Below are positions 11,370 to 23,894 of a DNA stretch of 64,000 nucleotides, piece by piece; the stretch's first letter is position 1, and each line of letters opens with the position of its first letter. The notes below the pieces were generated by a model. It worked only from the letters and a program-made list of their open reading frames with translations. It searched no databases and was not told the DNA's origin. This stretch comes from Sciurus carolinensis (Eukaryota > Chordata > Mammalia > Rodentia > Sciuridae), in the NCBI RefSeq assembly GCF_902686445.1, contig NC_062232.1, positions 94,970,932-95,034,931 of the forward strand, in the 5' to 3' direction. The position numbers and the translations under genes were made by a program.

Positions 11370-12600
11370 TATTAAAATTACTTATACACAGACCTTTTCA
11401 ACATGTTTTTAAACAAACTTTATGAAACTATAAATAATACAAAATTAAAATCACCCATCTTAAGTGAATGTTTCAATGAATTTTAAAATGTGCTTATAGT
11501 CATGTAACCATCATCACAATTAAGATGGAGAACATTTCCATTATGGGAGAAAGCTCCCTAATGTCACTCTTCTGTCAAGTTTCCTCTTGTACTCTGGCCC
11601 ATGGCAATTTGATCTGCTTTCTGTTATTATACCTTAGATTTACCTCTTTTAGAATTTCTTATAAACTTAATCATGAATTATGTAGGCTTATGTGCTTGGA
11701 TTCTTTTACTTAGCATAATGATTTTGAGATATATACTGATAAATAGATGTACCTTTATTTGTTTTCTTTTTACCACTGAGTAGTATTCCATTGAATGTAT
11801 TCCAATTTGTATATCCATTTACCCAATAGAATTCCATCATATGGATGGGCCATGATGTATTTATTTACCTATAGAGGGATATAAGCTGTTTGTAAATAAA
11901 ACTGCTGTGATTGGTCACATATGAACCTTGGGTATGCATATATTTTCCTTTTTTGAGGGATAAATACCAGGAGAGAGATTATTAGGACCATATAGTGGGT
12001 CCTTTCTAAGAAACTACCAATTCTTTCTCAAAGTGACTATACCATGTTTGCATTCCTCCTCAGATTTTCACTTGCTCCTCATGCTTACACATGTTATTGA
12101 TTGTCTATTTAAAGGTAATTCTAAAGGGTTTGTAGTCACTTTTAACTGTGATTTGTGTTTTCTTTAAAATTTATGATGTTGAGCATCTTTTCATGTGCTT
12201 ACTTGCTATTTGTTCATCTTCTTTGGTGAAGGGTTTGTTCAGATATTTTGGTCATTTTATTGGAGTCCTTTTGTTTATTTTTGAGCTTTAAGAGTTTTTT
12301 TCTATATTGCAAGTTACAAACCAGTTATATGTATGTACATATTTTTCTCCCAGGATGTGGCTGAATTTTTCTTTGTTTAAGGTTATCTTTTGAAAAGCAT
12401 ACACTTAATTTTCATAAACTCTAACTTTTTAATGTCTTCTCTTGTGATTCATGCTTCCCATATTTTATCAAAATTTTTTTCCTTAACCCAAGGTAACAAA
12501 GATTTTCTTTTGTGTTTATTTATAATTAATTTATAGTCTTAGCTCCTATGTTGAAGTCTAGGTCCACATTATGTGAATAATTGTATATGGTTTAAGTCAT
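11370..12600 (-). mobile_element. Ancient L1, antisense
   Basis: The plus strand shows reverse-complement L1 landmarks: tgtaaccatcatcacaatta, ggattcttttacttagcata, tttaccactgagtagtattc, cttttcatgtgcttacttgc and ttgaaaagcatacactta. Heavily diverged, with no open frame. Confidence 0.75.
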
Positions 12601-12605
12601 GATTG

Positions 12606-12795
12606 GCAATTTTTCTCATAAAGGAGCAGATGATATTTCGGCTTTGCAGGTCATATAGGTTTTCTCCCAACTACTCAACTCTGCCAGTGTAGTAGGGAAA
12701 GCATCCATAGATCACATTTAAATGACCATGACTGTGTTCCAGAATAAATTTATTTACAAAAGCAATCATCAGGCTTTAGTTTGCTTGTCTCTGAT
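12606..12795 (+). mobile_element. hAT-type nonautonomous DNA transposon
   Basis: ggcaatttttctcataaagg, tcggctttgcaggtcatata and caactactcaactctgccag match a common mammalian nonautonomous hAT element. The partial inverted terminus tttagtttgcttgtctctg is at the right end. A second, oppositely oriented copy lies near 37.1 kb. Confidence 0.55.
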
Positions 12796-12954
12796 ATAAT
12801 TTAAAGATCAAAGTTATTTCCTTCTTCTTTTTCCCAATTTTGCTAACTTGTTGTCATCACTATTGTTGAAAATATGTTCCCACTCCTATAGGATTATCTA
12901 CACATTTGTTTATTTACTGTATACATGTAAGTATTTTTCTAAACTTTCCAGTGT

Positions 12955-13780
12955 TATAGCCACACAATGGAGTAGTATCTAGTCATAATAGGAAGTAAAA
13001 CGCACACTGTTATTGTTTGGATGTGAGGTGTCCCCCAAAAGCTCACATGTGAGACAATGCAAGAAGGTTCAGAGGAGAAATTATTGGGTTGTAAGAGTGT
13101 TAACCCAATCAGTGAATTAATCCCCTGATAGGGATTAGCTGAGTGGTAACTGAAGTGGTAGGGTGTGGCTGGAGGAGGTGGGAATTGGGGCATGACTTTG
13201 GGGTATATATTTTGTATCTGGAGAGTGGAGACTTGCTTTCTCTTTCTCTGCTTCCTGATCTCATGTGAGCCACTTCCCTCTACCACACACTCCACCATGA
13301 TGTTCAGCCTCACCTCCAGCCCCAAGGAATGGAGCCAGCCTCCTGTGGACTAAGACCTCTGAAACCATGAGCCCTCAAATAAACTTTTTCTCCTCTTTAT
13401 TGTGCTGGTCAGATCTTTTAGTCACAGCAGCAAAAAAGCTGACTAAAACACACACTACAACACGGATGAAAATATCATGTTGAAAATATACTTAGTGAAA
13501 GAAACTAGACACAAAATCACTTCCTGTGTGATGTCATCTATATGAAGTTTTTAGAATAGGCAAACATATAGAGATAAAAAATAACAGGAAGGGGATTTGG
13601 ATAAATGGGGAATGTTTGATAATTGGTATCAGGTTCCTTTTTGGATAATAGAGTGTTTCGGAATTACATATAATTATATAGTGATGGTGGTGTCACAGTC
13701 TTGTGATATACTAAAAACCACTAAATTATACACTGTAAAATAGAGAATTTTATCTCAGCAAAAAATACTGAAAATCCATA
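12955..13780 (+). mobile_element. Ancient L1 3' end, split by an LTR
   Basis: agccacacaatggagtagta (ORF2 C-terminal landmark) precedes the LTR at 13,008-13,450. After it, caacacggatgaaaatatca, aagaaactagacacaaaatc and gtgatgtcatctatatgaag continue the ancient L1 in order to the 3' end. Confidence 0.8.
13008..13450 (+). mobile_element. MaLR-type solo LTR with 5-bp target duplication
   Basis: A 443-bp element starting tgttattgtttggatg and ending ctgactaaaaca. It is flanked by cacac at 13,003-13,007 and 13,451-13,455. Interior landmarks are gtcccccaaaagctcacatg, aatcccctgatagggattag and ccctcaaataaactttttct (poly-A signal). The 5-bp duplication fits ERVL/MaLR integration. Confidence 0.88.
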
Positions 13781-14015
13781 TTCACAAGATACATCCACGT
13801 TCATGCACATCACTAATTTACTAATTTTATTTCTGAGTAATATTTGAACATGAAAGTACTACAACTTATTTATCCATTCTCTTACTGATGGTCACTTTGA
13901 TTTGTCCAATTGTAGGTTATTACATATATGTGAATATACTATACTAAGACGTTACTAAGCTGTTTCAGAAATTAATAGGAGTGGTCAAGATATTCTTAAC
14001 CTGACTAATAATCAT
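13781..14015 (-). mobile_element. Ancient L1 fragment, antisense
   Basis: The plus strand shows agatacatccacgttcatgc, tatttctgagtaatatttga and cttatttatccattctctta, the reverse complement of the L1 ORF2 C-terminus. It is next to, and opposite to, the sense L1 piece. Confidence 0.6.
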
Positions 14016-14186
14016 TGTTCTTTTGGGTTATATATTATCCCAAAACGCATAGATTTAAGATTACCTTGCTGGTTCCTAGTTTAGCCACTTCTGGATGCAT
14101 ATTACTCACAATCTAGTCACCCAAACAGAATTTCTATGGCGTCCCTAGTGCTCATGTTGAGGGGTTTTTTTTAGATTTTTAAAAAT

Positions 14187-14330
14187 ATAGGGGTTGGGGT
14201 TGTAGCTCAGTGGTAGAGCACTTGCCTAGCACATGTGAGGCACTGGGTTCCATCCTCAGTACCACATAAAAATAAATAAAATAAAGGTATTGTGTCCATC
14301 TACAACTAAAAAAAAAAATTTAAAAAATGT
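14187..14330 (+). mobile_element. tRNA/ID-related SINE with extended tail
   Basis: ggggttgtagctcagtggta, gagcacttgcctagcacatg and ctgggttccatcctcagtac are followed by an (ataaa)n segment and the distal tail block gtattgtgtccatctacaac. The longer 3' region distinguishes this subtype from the short ID-like copies. Confidence 0.85.
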
Positions 14331-14337
14331 AAACCAC

Positions 14338-14950
14338 CTGTAGTAAAGAAGATTAGGAAAGAATGTGAGATTAAGAACTAGCAAAGGCATTACCTTGTCC
14401 TAAAATAGATATATACTTGAAGACAGAATTGGGGACAGGCAGTTAGTGTAGAAATAGGGGATTGGGTCAGAAGGAGGAAATGGGGGTCATGAAAGCCATC
14501 TGCCACTGGAAGCTGGAGACTGCCCTGGGAGAATGGAATGTCAAGGACCTGCAGAGCCTATTGATAACCAAATTTACCTGCCCCTTTCAGGGACTACAGG
14601 CAAGGAGATGCTAATTAATGCCCCCTGGGCCCGTACCTGCCTGAATCACCTTGGCCCTTCCCCAGCCCATGCTTCTCACTTTATGCAAAACCGGGCCTAA
14701 TCACGTAGGTAGAAAGGAAAAAGATAAGGGGAAAGAACAGGAGAATAAAACCTATAAAAAGGACAAGATTTGCTCAATCGGATGGATTCCGCCTTTGGGT
14801 CCCCTTCTTCCACCCGGGAGAAGTCTGATTTTACTTTTCTTGAATAAAGCTTCTTACTTTCTACTCTACACTTGCCTTGGCGTGCTTCTCTGGCATTTTA
14901 CTTCAATACCTGAGGAAGCAGGACTCGTCACCGGTAAACGGCAGTATCAC
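14338..14950 (+). mobile_element. Endogenous retroviral-type LTR
   Basis: A promoter-like TATA box (cctataaaaagg, 14,750-14,761) is followed about 80 bp later by a poly-A signal (gaataaagc, about 14,842-14,850). The region ends with U5-like sequence up to about 14,950. The layout fits a class I LTR. Outer boundaries and target duplication were not resolved. Confidence 0.6.
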
Positions 14951-15070
14951 TTACAAAAAGACAGCTGGAAATCAGATAAACAAAAAGCAAAACAACTCAC
15001 AATATTTATTTGGGATCTTTGAACCCCGTTTTCACTGGGCTGGGAAAAAAAATGTAATTTTCAAATATCT

Positions 15071-15240
15071 AAGGCAAGGCACAGTGGCACATGACTGTAA
15101 TCCCAGTTACTCAGGGGGCTGAGCCAGGAGGGTCAAAATAGTGAGATCCCATATCAAGATAAAAAAGGCTGGGGATATAATTTAGTGGTAGAGTGGTCCT
15201 GGGTTCAATTCCAAGTAACAACAACAACAACAAAAAAGAA
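15071..15240 (+). mobile_element. B1-dID composite SINE
   Basis: The B1-like head (gcacagtggcacatgactgt, aatcccagttactcaggggg) continues into an ID-like tail (ggctggggatataatttagt, cctgggttcaattccaagta) with a (caa)n/A-rich end. The B1 part is shortened internally. Confidence 0.85.
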
Positions 15241-15585
15241 ATCCTAGGAATTATCTTGCTAGCTCATTTACAGCCACACACTAGGCAGGTTTCACTTATT
15301 GAATGAATGAATAATTGAACAAATTTGAATTGGCCATATAAGACAAGCAAGTACAATGAGCAAAAGGAAGATTTTCTAGGGATACAGTAAATGCTTGTTA
15401 CATATAATTTCTGGATACTTTAGGAACCTGGATTAACCTGAGAAGTCTCAGAGTAACAGTGGTCCACTTCACCTTTTCAATATAGCCTTCTCTGCTTATT
15501 TTAAAAGGGACATGTTTTTCTTTTTCTCTACTCCCTTTCCCCTTCCCTAACCTGGGGGCAGGGAATAAGATCACCTTGAGTTATC

Positions 15586-15902
15586 TGTGCTCCACAGGAG
15601 GGAGATGTCATCAGAAGAACTAGGAAGTGACTATCTCCCGAATTAACAAGTGAATTTCAACACACCATCAGAGCGCACCTGAGACCCACCCCCCCTCCAG
15701 GGCACACCTGGAATGCAGCCTTTAAATAGCTTCTTTTAAAAACCCTCTGTTTTCCCGGATGAGCAGACCACAGCCTCTGGGACTGGAGTCCCCGGTGTTT
15801 CTCCTTTGCTAGCAAAGCAATAAAACTTCCTTTTCCTTTTTTCAAAACCACCTCCTCGTTATTTAATTGGCATCAGGGACAAGGACCGAGATTTCGGTAA
15901 CA
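15586..15902 (+). mobile_element. Endogenous retroviral-type LTR
   Basis: It has an A/T-rich TATA-like box (tttaaatagc, 15,721-15,730), a poly-A signal (gcaataaaac, about 15,817-15,826) and a U5 end gatttcggtaaca closing at 15,902. The left border is a TG at about 15,586. A matching target duplication is not obvious. Confidence 0.6.
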
Positions 15903-16199
15903 TCAGGTAAAGGAAAAATAGAAAGTAAGGCTACAGAGGCAAAGGCCCTAGGTTGTGTATGGACATTGAATGCCACATTGAAAAGGTTGAATTGTACCTA
16001 AGGGTACTGGGGAGGCATGATTAGTTAAATAAAGATAAAATAATTTCCCATTTAGTAAAATAACTAATGTGTCGAAACTCATCAAATGAGAATCTATTAG
16101 GCAGATGGGTGAATCAGTTAATTTTTGCACATACTGTTTCTCCACCTGTAGCATTAGTGAAGTGTTATGGAAAATAATATTCTTATAGACAGTTCCCCA

Positions 16200-16680
16200 A
16201 GAAAAATGGAGGGATGGTAGGGCTCGAGAGGAGGGAGGAGAAATTGGCCAGACATTAAACCTCTCCCATTGCATTCTTTCCTGATAACAATGGGCCCTGG
16301 GGGAAAGGGGCAGATACAGAATGCTGGGTCCTAAACCTTGACCTTCTCCCATGGCAAATTAGTCCTGAATGACAATGGACAAGATTTGAGTACTCACCCC
16401 TTGAGGTCTGGTTTTAACCTGTACAACTAGCCCTGGATGGTCAAACTGCACGGTCAAAACTAAAACTGCAAGGTCACAGTTTCCAATGATTGCATCATCC
16501 TCATTGTACCCTACAAAACCAAAATCTCCTCTGTAACTGATGGCTATTTTCCCATCTGGAAAATGGGTCCCAAGGGTGCCCAAGTCCGTGAAGGAATAAA
16601 GGCTTCTCTGAATCTGTTGAGGTCTGCTTCCTGTCCTTTTGCATTTACAATTAGCCTTTAATAACATTAAATAAATAAGA
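16200..16680 (+). mobile_element. Possible LTR fragment
   Basis: A poly-A signal-like ggaataaaggc near 16,590 is followed by a U5-like ctgaatctgttgaggtctgc. Upstream sequence is moderately GC-rich compared with its neighbours. Boundaries and family are unknown. Confidence 0.35.
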
Positions 16681-16684
16681 GAAA

Positions 16685-17539
16685 TTCAGGGAGAGGTGTA
16701 GATGCCCCAAAATAGTGACAATTTTGGAGAAAAGCTTCCATGTGTCTTACACTGCATATAGCTCAACCCCACCCAAAGTTAGTGATGGATATGGACTTTG
16801 GTGATTATAGATCTTTATCTTGGATTTTTAAAACAGGAATTATTTTTCAAATAAACTAAAATATTTCTCAACATCAACGCCCACATTTATACACATACAA
16901 GTATGTATGATTTCAGAAAATTAGGAAGCATAGAATGTCATAGATTATGGGGGCATATTAAACTGAGAGTCATATTTGAATAAGGAAAGGATCAAGGTAG
17001 AAACTAAAGAAATTTATGGTACTATAAATATTACAAAAATTATAATTCCATTATCACTGCTCATAATACTGTTTTATAAAAGGATACTGAGAAAGCAAGC
17101 AATAAAATCAGGGCCTCCTGTATATTTGCTGGTAAGCACTGATAATACATGATTCTATGGAGATCGAAGAGTGCAGAGAACATATAATGTCTCCAAAAGT
17201 ACATGATGACTTTTAACATTCAATTCCCAAAATTGGCCTGGAAAGGATCACATCTTCCTCTACGCCACTTATTGATCACTGACACTTAACTCGGAAATTA
17301 CATGGCAAATGTGATTTTTTTTTGCCACAAAATGTAAAATTCTCTTAGTCATCGAATGGCTATTAAACAGTGAATTAGATATCTACAAAAGCATGGTAGA
17401 TAAATCCATGACACATAATAATTACCAAGGATTCAATATGCGAGTCTTTAGGTATCAGGAAGAAATAACTGATGTTCTTCAGGTGTCAATCCTGATCTAT
17501 CATGATTTAAGGTTACCCATGACATTGAGAGTTAGGCTA
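16685..17539. other. Unassigned stretch
   Basis: No recognised repeat or gene. Only short open frames without recognisable motifs. Confidence 0.5.
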
Positions 17540-17845
17540 TGCTATGGTTTGAATGTCTGTGTTGCCCACAAAATCATATGTTGAGGTCTTAACCCCTAAT
17601 GTAAGGATATTAAGAAGGTAATTAGGGCTACATGAGATCAGTGTCCTTAAAAGAAGTTCAAGAGAATTCCCTTATTCTTCCATCACAATAGATTACAATG
17701 AAAAGAGGATCATCTATGAAGCAGGAAATAGGCCCTCAACACCCAATGTGCTAGTTTCCAACCTCCAGAACTGTGAAAAATAAAATGTTTGTTGTTCCAT
17801 AAACTACCCCTAATTTTTGGTATTTTTGTTATAGTATGAACTAAG
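17540..17845 (+). mobile_element. Old MaLR/MLT1-like LTR
   Basis: tgctatggtttgaatgtctg, cacaaaatcatatgttgagg, tcttaacccctaatgtaagg and cagaactgtgaaaaataaaa are the diagnostic blocks of MLT1/MST-type LTRs, in order. Diverged. Confidence 0.75.
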
Positions 17846-18375
17846 TCTGGAATTTTTCATTTCTTTTTTGTTGTTTAATATTCTAGGTATAAAAAATGAA
17901 ATCCTAAGAAATTCAGTTTGCCAAATTGGATTTTATAGAATAAAAGTTGGGAAAAACATATTAGTAAAATGCCCATAGTAAAAAAAAAAAAAAAAAAAAA
18001 ATGCCCATCATTGCAGTAGGGGTAGTACCAACTGGAAGGTTACCACAAAAAATGATTAACTGAGTTCAACTATGACTGTCAATCACCTAAGGATATCATG
18101 ATTATCTACAATGAATGGGGTTACTAAATCTCATCCATTCTTCTTATACATTTAAACAAAATTTTTAAAATTCTATACTTTTTATCCATTCATTTTTTAC
18201 TCCTCCAGAAATCAAGCCATAGTTATCATTTGCTTAGATTATTATAACAGCCTCATAACCATTTTCTCTACTTTCTTTTTGCTCACATTACAACAGTTCT
18301 CTCCAATTCACTCAGAATTATCATTGAAGTGTGAAAATTTCAACACATAAGCCCCCTGTTTAAAACAGCTTTATT

Positions 18376-18600
18376 AGCCAGAGCTCATGGCACATGCCTG
18401 TAATCCCAGTGCCTCTGGAGACTGAGGCAGGAGGTTTCCAAGTTCAAAGACAGTCCCAGTAATTTAGGGAGGCCCAAAGCAACTTACTGAGACCCTGTCT
18501 GTAAATTAAACAAAAATAAAGGGCTGAGGATGTGGCTCAGTGGTTAAGTACCCCTGGGTTCAATCCCTGGTACCAAAAAACAAACAACAGCAGCAAAAAC
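18376..18600 (+). mobile_element. B1-dID composite SINE
   Basis: Head: gctcatggcacatgcctgta, atcccagtgcctctggag, gactgaggcaggaggtttcc. Tail: gggctgaggatgtggctcag, gggttcaatccctggtacc, then A-rich sequence. Head and tail are both complete. Confidence 0.9.
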
Positions 18601-18624
18601 ACTGTGTTGCTTCCCATCATACTG

Positions 18625-18835
18625 AAGGATAAAGAATTTCATTCAGTTCTAGGGCCAGACCACTTGAATTGTCTCTGTTACTTACCATGTCTATGGGCAA
18701 GTCACTTAGCCTCTCTGGTCCTCACTTGTCTTATCATCAAAATGAGAATATTAAAATGAGACCCTACCTCCCAGAATCTTTATGAGGAGTTAATATGATA
18801 ATACAAGTAAAGCACTTAGAACACAATTTCTGATA
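18625..18835 (+). mobile_element. MIR
   Basis: tatgggcaagtcacttagcc, tctctggtcctcacttgtct, atcaaaatgagaatattaaa and aagtaaagcacttagaacac follow the MIR sense consensus in order. Confidence 0.75.
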
Positions 18836-18852
18836 GTTTTATGTTCTTATTA

Positions 18853-19175
18853 CAGGTTAAACATCCCTAATTCAGAAAATCCAAAATCTGAAATGTTCCA
18901 AAATACAAAATTTTTGAGTACTGACATGATGCCACAAGTGGAAAATTTTGTACAATGAAACTTTGTTTCATGCACAGAATTATGGAAAATATTATACAAA
19001 ATTGCCTTTAGTCTATGTGTATAAGGTGTCCATGAAAAATAAATTTCTTATTTGGACTTGGATCTTATCTCCAATTTATCTTATTCTGCATGTGTGAATA
19101 TTCCAAAATCCAAAAATCCACTGAAATCTGGAATGCTTCTGGTCCCAAGCATTTTGGATAAGAGAAACTCAACCG
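18853..19175. mobile_element. Tigger-like nonautonomous DNA transposon
   Basis: Long inverted ends: caggttaaacatccctaatt...aaatccaaaatctgaa at the left, and the complementary aaaatccactgaaatctgg...ggataagagaaactcaacc at the right. A TA dinucleotide precedes the left end. The interior carries no open frame. The structure fits a Tc1/mariner-Tigger MITE-like element. Confidence 0.65.
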
Positions 19176-19204
19176 GAACACTAAGACATTCCCCATGACA
19201 TATA

Positions 19205-19612
19205 ACATTTTGTACGACTTGAAAGTTGTTAACCTCTCAAGCCTCATCTTGTGCCACTCTCCCACTCATGTTACTCCAGTCCCAATGGCCTTTCTGGTTT
19301 TTTTTTTTTTTTTTTTGTCCAAATTCATTTAGCACATTACTGCCCAGGAAGTTTGCTCATGTTCTATCTGCCTAAATTTCTCCCCTACATTTCACCTGCC
19401 TGGTCCCTATTAATCCTTCCAGTTTCAGCTTAAAATTTACTTTCAACAAAGAGACTTTTTGGACCATCTAACCTAAAGTACATCATATGACTATTCTTTC
19501 TCATTGTACCTAATCGTTTCCTTCCTAGAAAGTATTTATATTTATATTTTTTACATGCTCATTTGCTTAGTGTCTCTCTCCCACACTAGAGTGTAGTATC
19601 TAATAAGATAGA
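19205..19612 (+). mobile_element. L2-like LINE 3' fragment
   Basis: tgttctatctgcctaaattt, tccagtttcagcttaaaatt, aacaaagagactttttggac and gtctctctcccacactagag follow the order of the L2 3' region. It is interrupted by a poly-T run near 19,299-19,316. Confidence 0.5.
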
Positions 19613-19646
19613 AAAACTTTTTAAAAATTCACTTACTCTTTGATGT

Positions 19647-22600
19647 AGACTGGCAGATTGGATTAAAAAATAACACCCAACACCCAACAATATGTTGTCT
19701 CCAAGAGACTCATCTCATAGGTAAAGGCATTCACAGACTGAAGGTGAAAGGATGGGGAAAAACATCATTCACATGGATTGCGTACACAAACAGAGGTTTC
19801 TATCCTTATATCAGATAAAGTGGACTTCAAGCCAAAATTAAACAGAGGGGGCAAAGAAGAACATTCCATACTGCTTAAAGGAATTATACATTAACGAGAC
19901 ATAACAATTGTAAAAATTTGGGCTGGGGAGATAGCTCAGTTGGTAAAGTGCTTGCCTTGCAAGCACAGGGCCCTGGTTTTGATCCCCAGCACTGCAAAAA
20001 GAAAAAAAAAAAAAAAAAAAAAAAATTGTAAAAATTTATGCCCCAAACAATGAAGCATTAACATACATCATACAAACCCTTCTCAATTTCAAGAATCAAA
20101 TAGACCACAACACAATAATACGGGGTGACTTTAACATACCTCTCTCACCATTGGATAGATCTTCCAAACTAAACCTAAACAAAGAAACTATAGAACTCAT
20201 TAATACATTTAATAATTTAGACTTAACAGACATATATAGAACACTGCATCCATCAAAAAGTGAATACACTTTCTTCTCAGCAGCACATGGACCCTTCTCT
20301 AAAATAGACCATATGTTATGTCACAAAGCTACTCTTAGCAAATACAAAAAATAGAGATACTACCCTGGATTCTATCAGATCATAATGGAATGAAATTAGA
20401 AATCAATGATAAAATAAAAACTAAAGCTATTCCAACAACTGGAGACTAAATAATATGCTATTGAATGACACGTGGATAACAGAGGACATCAGGGAGGAGA
20501 TTAAAAAATTCATAGTGATAAATGAGAACAACAGTACAACATATCAAAATCTCTGGGACACTATGAAGGCAGTACTACAAGGAAAGTTCATTGCATTGAG
20601 CTCTCATTCATTAAAAGAATTGAAAGTCAATGAATAAATGACCTAATATTACATCTCAAAGCCCTAGAAAAATAAGAAATCAACACCAAAAGCAGTAGAA
20701 GACAGAAAACGATGAAAATCAGAGCTGAAATCAATGAATATGAAACTAAAGAAACAATTAAAAAAATTGACAAAACATAAAATTGATTCTTTGAATGAAT
20801 AAATACAATTGATAAACCTTTAGCCATGCTATTGAAAAGAGAGAGAAAACTCAAATTACTAAAATTCAAGATGAAAAAGGAAATATCACAATGGACACTA
20901 CTGAAATACAGAAGATAATCAGAAACTATTTTGAAAATTTATACTCCAATGAAATAGATAATCTTGAAGACATCAACAAATTTCTAGAGACATAGGGCCT
21001 ACCCAAACTGAATCAGCAGGACATACACAATTTAAATACATCAATTTCAAGCAATAAAATAGAAGATGCCATCAAAAGCCTACCAACCAAGAAAAGCCCA
21101 GGACCAGGAAGATTCTCACCTGAGTTCTATAAGGCCTTCAAAGAAGAAATTAACACCAATACTACTCAAAGTATTCCGTGAAACAGAAAAGAAGGGAACC
21201 CTTCCAAACTCATTATACCAAAACCAGACAAAGACACACTGAGGAAAGAAATCTTTAGACCAATATCCCTGATGAATTTAGATGCAAAAAATTTCAATAA
21301 AATTCTGACAAATCACCTACAAAAACATATTTAAAATATAGTGCACCATGATCAAGTGGGGCTCATCCCAGGGATGCAAGGTTGTTTCGACATATGGCAA
21401 TCAATAAAGGTAATACATCACATCAATAGACTTAAAGACAAGAATCATATGATCATCTCAATAGACCCAAGAAAAGCGTTGACAAAATACAGCATCCCTT
21501 CACATTCAAAACACTAGAAAAACTAGTGATGGTAGGAACATACCTCAACATTGTAAAAGCTGTTTAGGCTAAACTCAAGATTGACATCATTCTAAATGAA
21601 GAAAAATTGAAAGCACTCCCTCTAAAAATTGGAACAAGACAAGGATGTCCTCTTTCACCACTTCTATTCAACATCATCCTTGAAACTCTAGCCAGAGCAA
21701 TTAGACAGATGAAAGAAATTAGAGGGATACAAATAGGAAAAGATAAACTGTAACTATCACTATTTGCTGGCAATGTGATTCTATATTTACAAGACCCAAA
21801 AAACTCCTCCTAAAAACTTCCAGACCTAATAAATGAATTCAGCAAAGGAACAGGATATAAAATCAACAACCATAAATCAAATGCATTCCTATACATCAGT
21901 GATGAATCTGTTGAAAATGAAATTAGTAAAAGTACCCCATTCACAATAGCCTAAAAAATAAAATAAAATATTTGGGAATCAATCTAACAAAGAGGTGAAA
22001 GACCTCTACAATGAAAACTATAGAACATTAAAGAATAAAATTGAAGAAGACCTTAGAAGATGGAAAGACCTCCCATGTTCTTGGATAGGGAGAATTAATA
22101 TTGTCAAAATGGCCATACTACCAAAAGTGCTATACAGATTCAATGCAATTCCAATTAAAATCCCAATGACGTACCTTACAGAAATAGAGCAAGCAGTCAT
22201 GAAATTTATTTGGAAAAATAAAAGACCCAGAATAACCAAAGCAATTCTTAACAAAAAGAATGAAGCAGGAAGCATCACCATATCAGACCTTAAACTATAC
22301 TACAAAGCCATAGTAACAAAAAAGGTGTAGTATTAGCACCAAAACAGGTAGACCAATGGTACAGAATAGAAGAAACAGAGACAAATTCACATCAATCCAG
22401 TTATCTTACACTAGAAAAAGGTGCCAAAGACATATACTGGAGAAAAGATAGCCTCTTCAACAAATGGTGTGAGAAAATTGGAACTCCATATGCAGCAAAA
22501 TGAAATTAAATTCCCATCTCTCACCCTGCACAAAACTCAACTCAAAGTGGATCAAAGACTGGGCACTAGAAAAGAGACCCTGCACCTAATAGAATAAAAA

Positions 22601-23756
22601 GTAGGCACAAATCTTCACCATGCCAGCTTAGGATCTGACTTCCTTAGCAAGACTCCTAAAGTGCAAGAAGTAAAATCAAGAATCAATAAATGGGATGGAT
22701 TCAAACTAAAAAGCTTCTTAGCAAAGGTAATCAATAATGTGAAGAGAGAGCCTATGGAGTGGGAGAAAAATCTTTATCACATGCACATCGGATAGAGCAT
22801 TAATCTCCAGGATACATAAAGAATTCAAAAAACTCAACACCAAAAAAACCAGATAATACAATCAATAAATGGGCCAAGGAACTGAAAAAGAAGTTCACAC
22901 AGGAAGAAATTGAACAAGAAGTTTGCACAGGAAGAAATACAGTCAACAAATACATGAAAAAATGTTTAACATCTCTAGCAGCTAGAGAAATGCAAATTAA
23001 AATTACACTGAGATTTCATCTCACTCCAGTTAGAATGGCAATTATCTAGAATACAAGTAACAATGAATGTTGGTGAGGATGTGTGGGAAAAAGTACACTC
23101 TTACATTGCTGGTGGGAATGCAAATTGGAGCAACCATTATGGAAAGCAATATGGAAATTCCTCAGAACATTTGGAATGGAACAAGCATTTGACCCAGCTA
23201 TCCCATGCCTCAGTTTATACCCAAAGGACTTAAAATTAGCATACTGTAGTAAGGCAGCCACATCAATGTTTATAACAGCTGAATTCACAATAGCTAAACT
23301 ATGGAACCAAGCTAGGTGCCTTTCAACGGATGACTAGATGAAGAAAATGTGGTATATATACACAATGGAATATTTCTCAGTCTTAAAGAATAATAAAATT
23401 ATGGCATTTGCCAGTAAATGGATGGAGCTGGAGAATATCATGCTAAGTGAAATAAGCCAATCCCAAAAAACCAAAGGCTGAATATTTGCTCTGATACGCT
23501 AATACACAATAAGGTGGGGGTGGCTAGGAAAGAACTGAGGTACTTTCGAATAGGTAGAGGGGAGTGAAAGGAGGGGAGGGGGTATGAAGGATAGTAGAAT
23601 GAATCAGACATTATTACCATATGTGCATATATGATTACATGACCTATGTAAACTTGCATCATGTACAACCAGAAGAATGAGAAGTTATACTCCATTTATG
23701 TATGATGTGTCAAAGTGCATTCTACTCTCATATATAACTAATTAGAACGAATTTTA
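19647..23756 (+). pseudogene. Decayed L1 ORF2 and 3'UTR
   Basis: A sense L1 that begins at about codon 35 of ORF2 (the point equivalent to about 55,886 in the intact copy) and runs about 4 kb to the 3' end near 23,756. Endonuclease landmarks (gggtgactttaacatacctc region), RT-domain segments and the cysteine-rich C-terminus can be followed, but many stops and frameshifts split the frame. The RT active-site region reads FAGN instead of FADD near 21,765. The 3'UTR lacks the telomere-like hexamers seen in the two youngest copies. A SINE sits at 19,920-20,023. The insertion is clearly older than those at 33.3 and 55.7 kb. Confidence 0.9.
19920..20023 (+). mobile_element. Young ID-like SINE inside L1
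   Basis: A near-consensus ID-like unit with a long poly-A tail, flanked by a perfect 14-bp duplication aattgtaaaaattt (19,906-19,919 and 20,024-20,037). The host L1 sequence reads through if the SINE is removed. Confidence 0.95.
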
Positions 23757-23890
23757 AAAATGATTTACTTTTTGAAGTGGGTCTCACTATATTGCCCAGG
23801 CTAGTCTGGAACTCCTGGGCTTAAGTGATCTTCCTACCTCAGCCTCCCATGTAGCAGGGACTACAGCTGTATACCAATATGCCCAGTTAA
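23757..23890 (-). mobile_element. Antisense B1/Alu-monomer-like SINE
   Basis: The plus strand reads gggtctcactatattgccca, ggctagtctggaactcctgg and cctcagcctcccatgtagca, the reverse complement of a 7SL-derived SINE head. No ID-like tail is attached. Confidence 0.8.
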
Positions 23891-23894
23891 AACA

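Noticed and set aside
14338..14950. Host gene promoter and first exon (TATA box and AATAAA close together)
   Set aside because: TATA box, about 80-bp spacing, poly-A signal and a U5-like end are the arrangement of a retroviral LTR, not of a gene.
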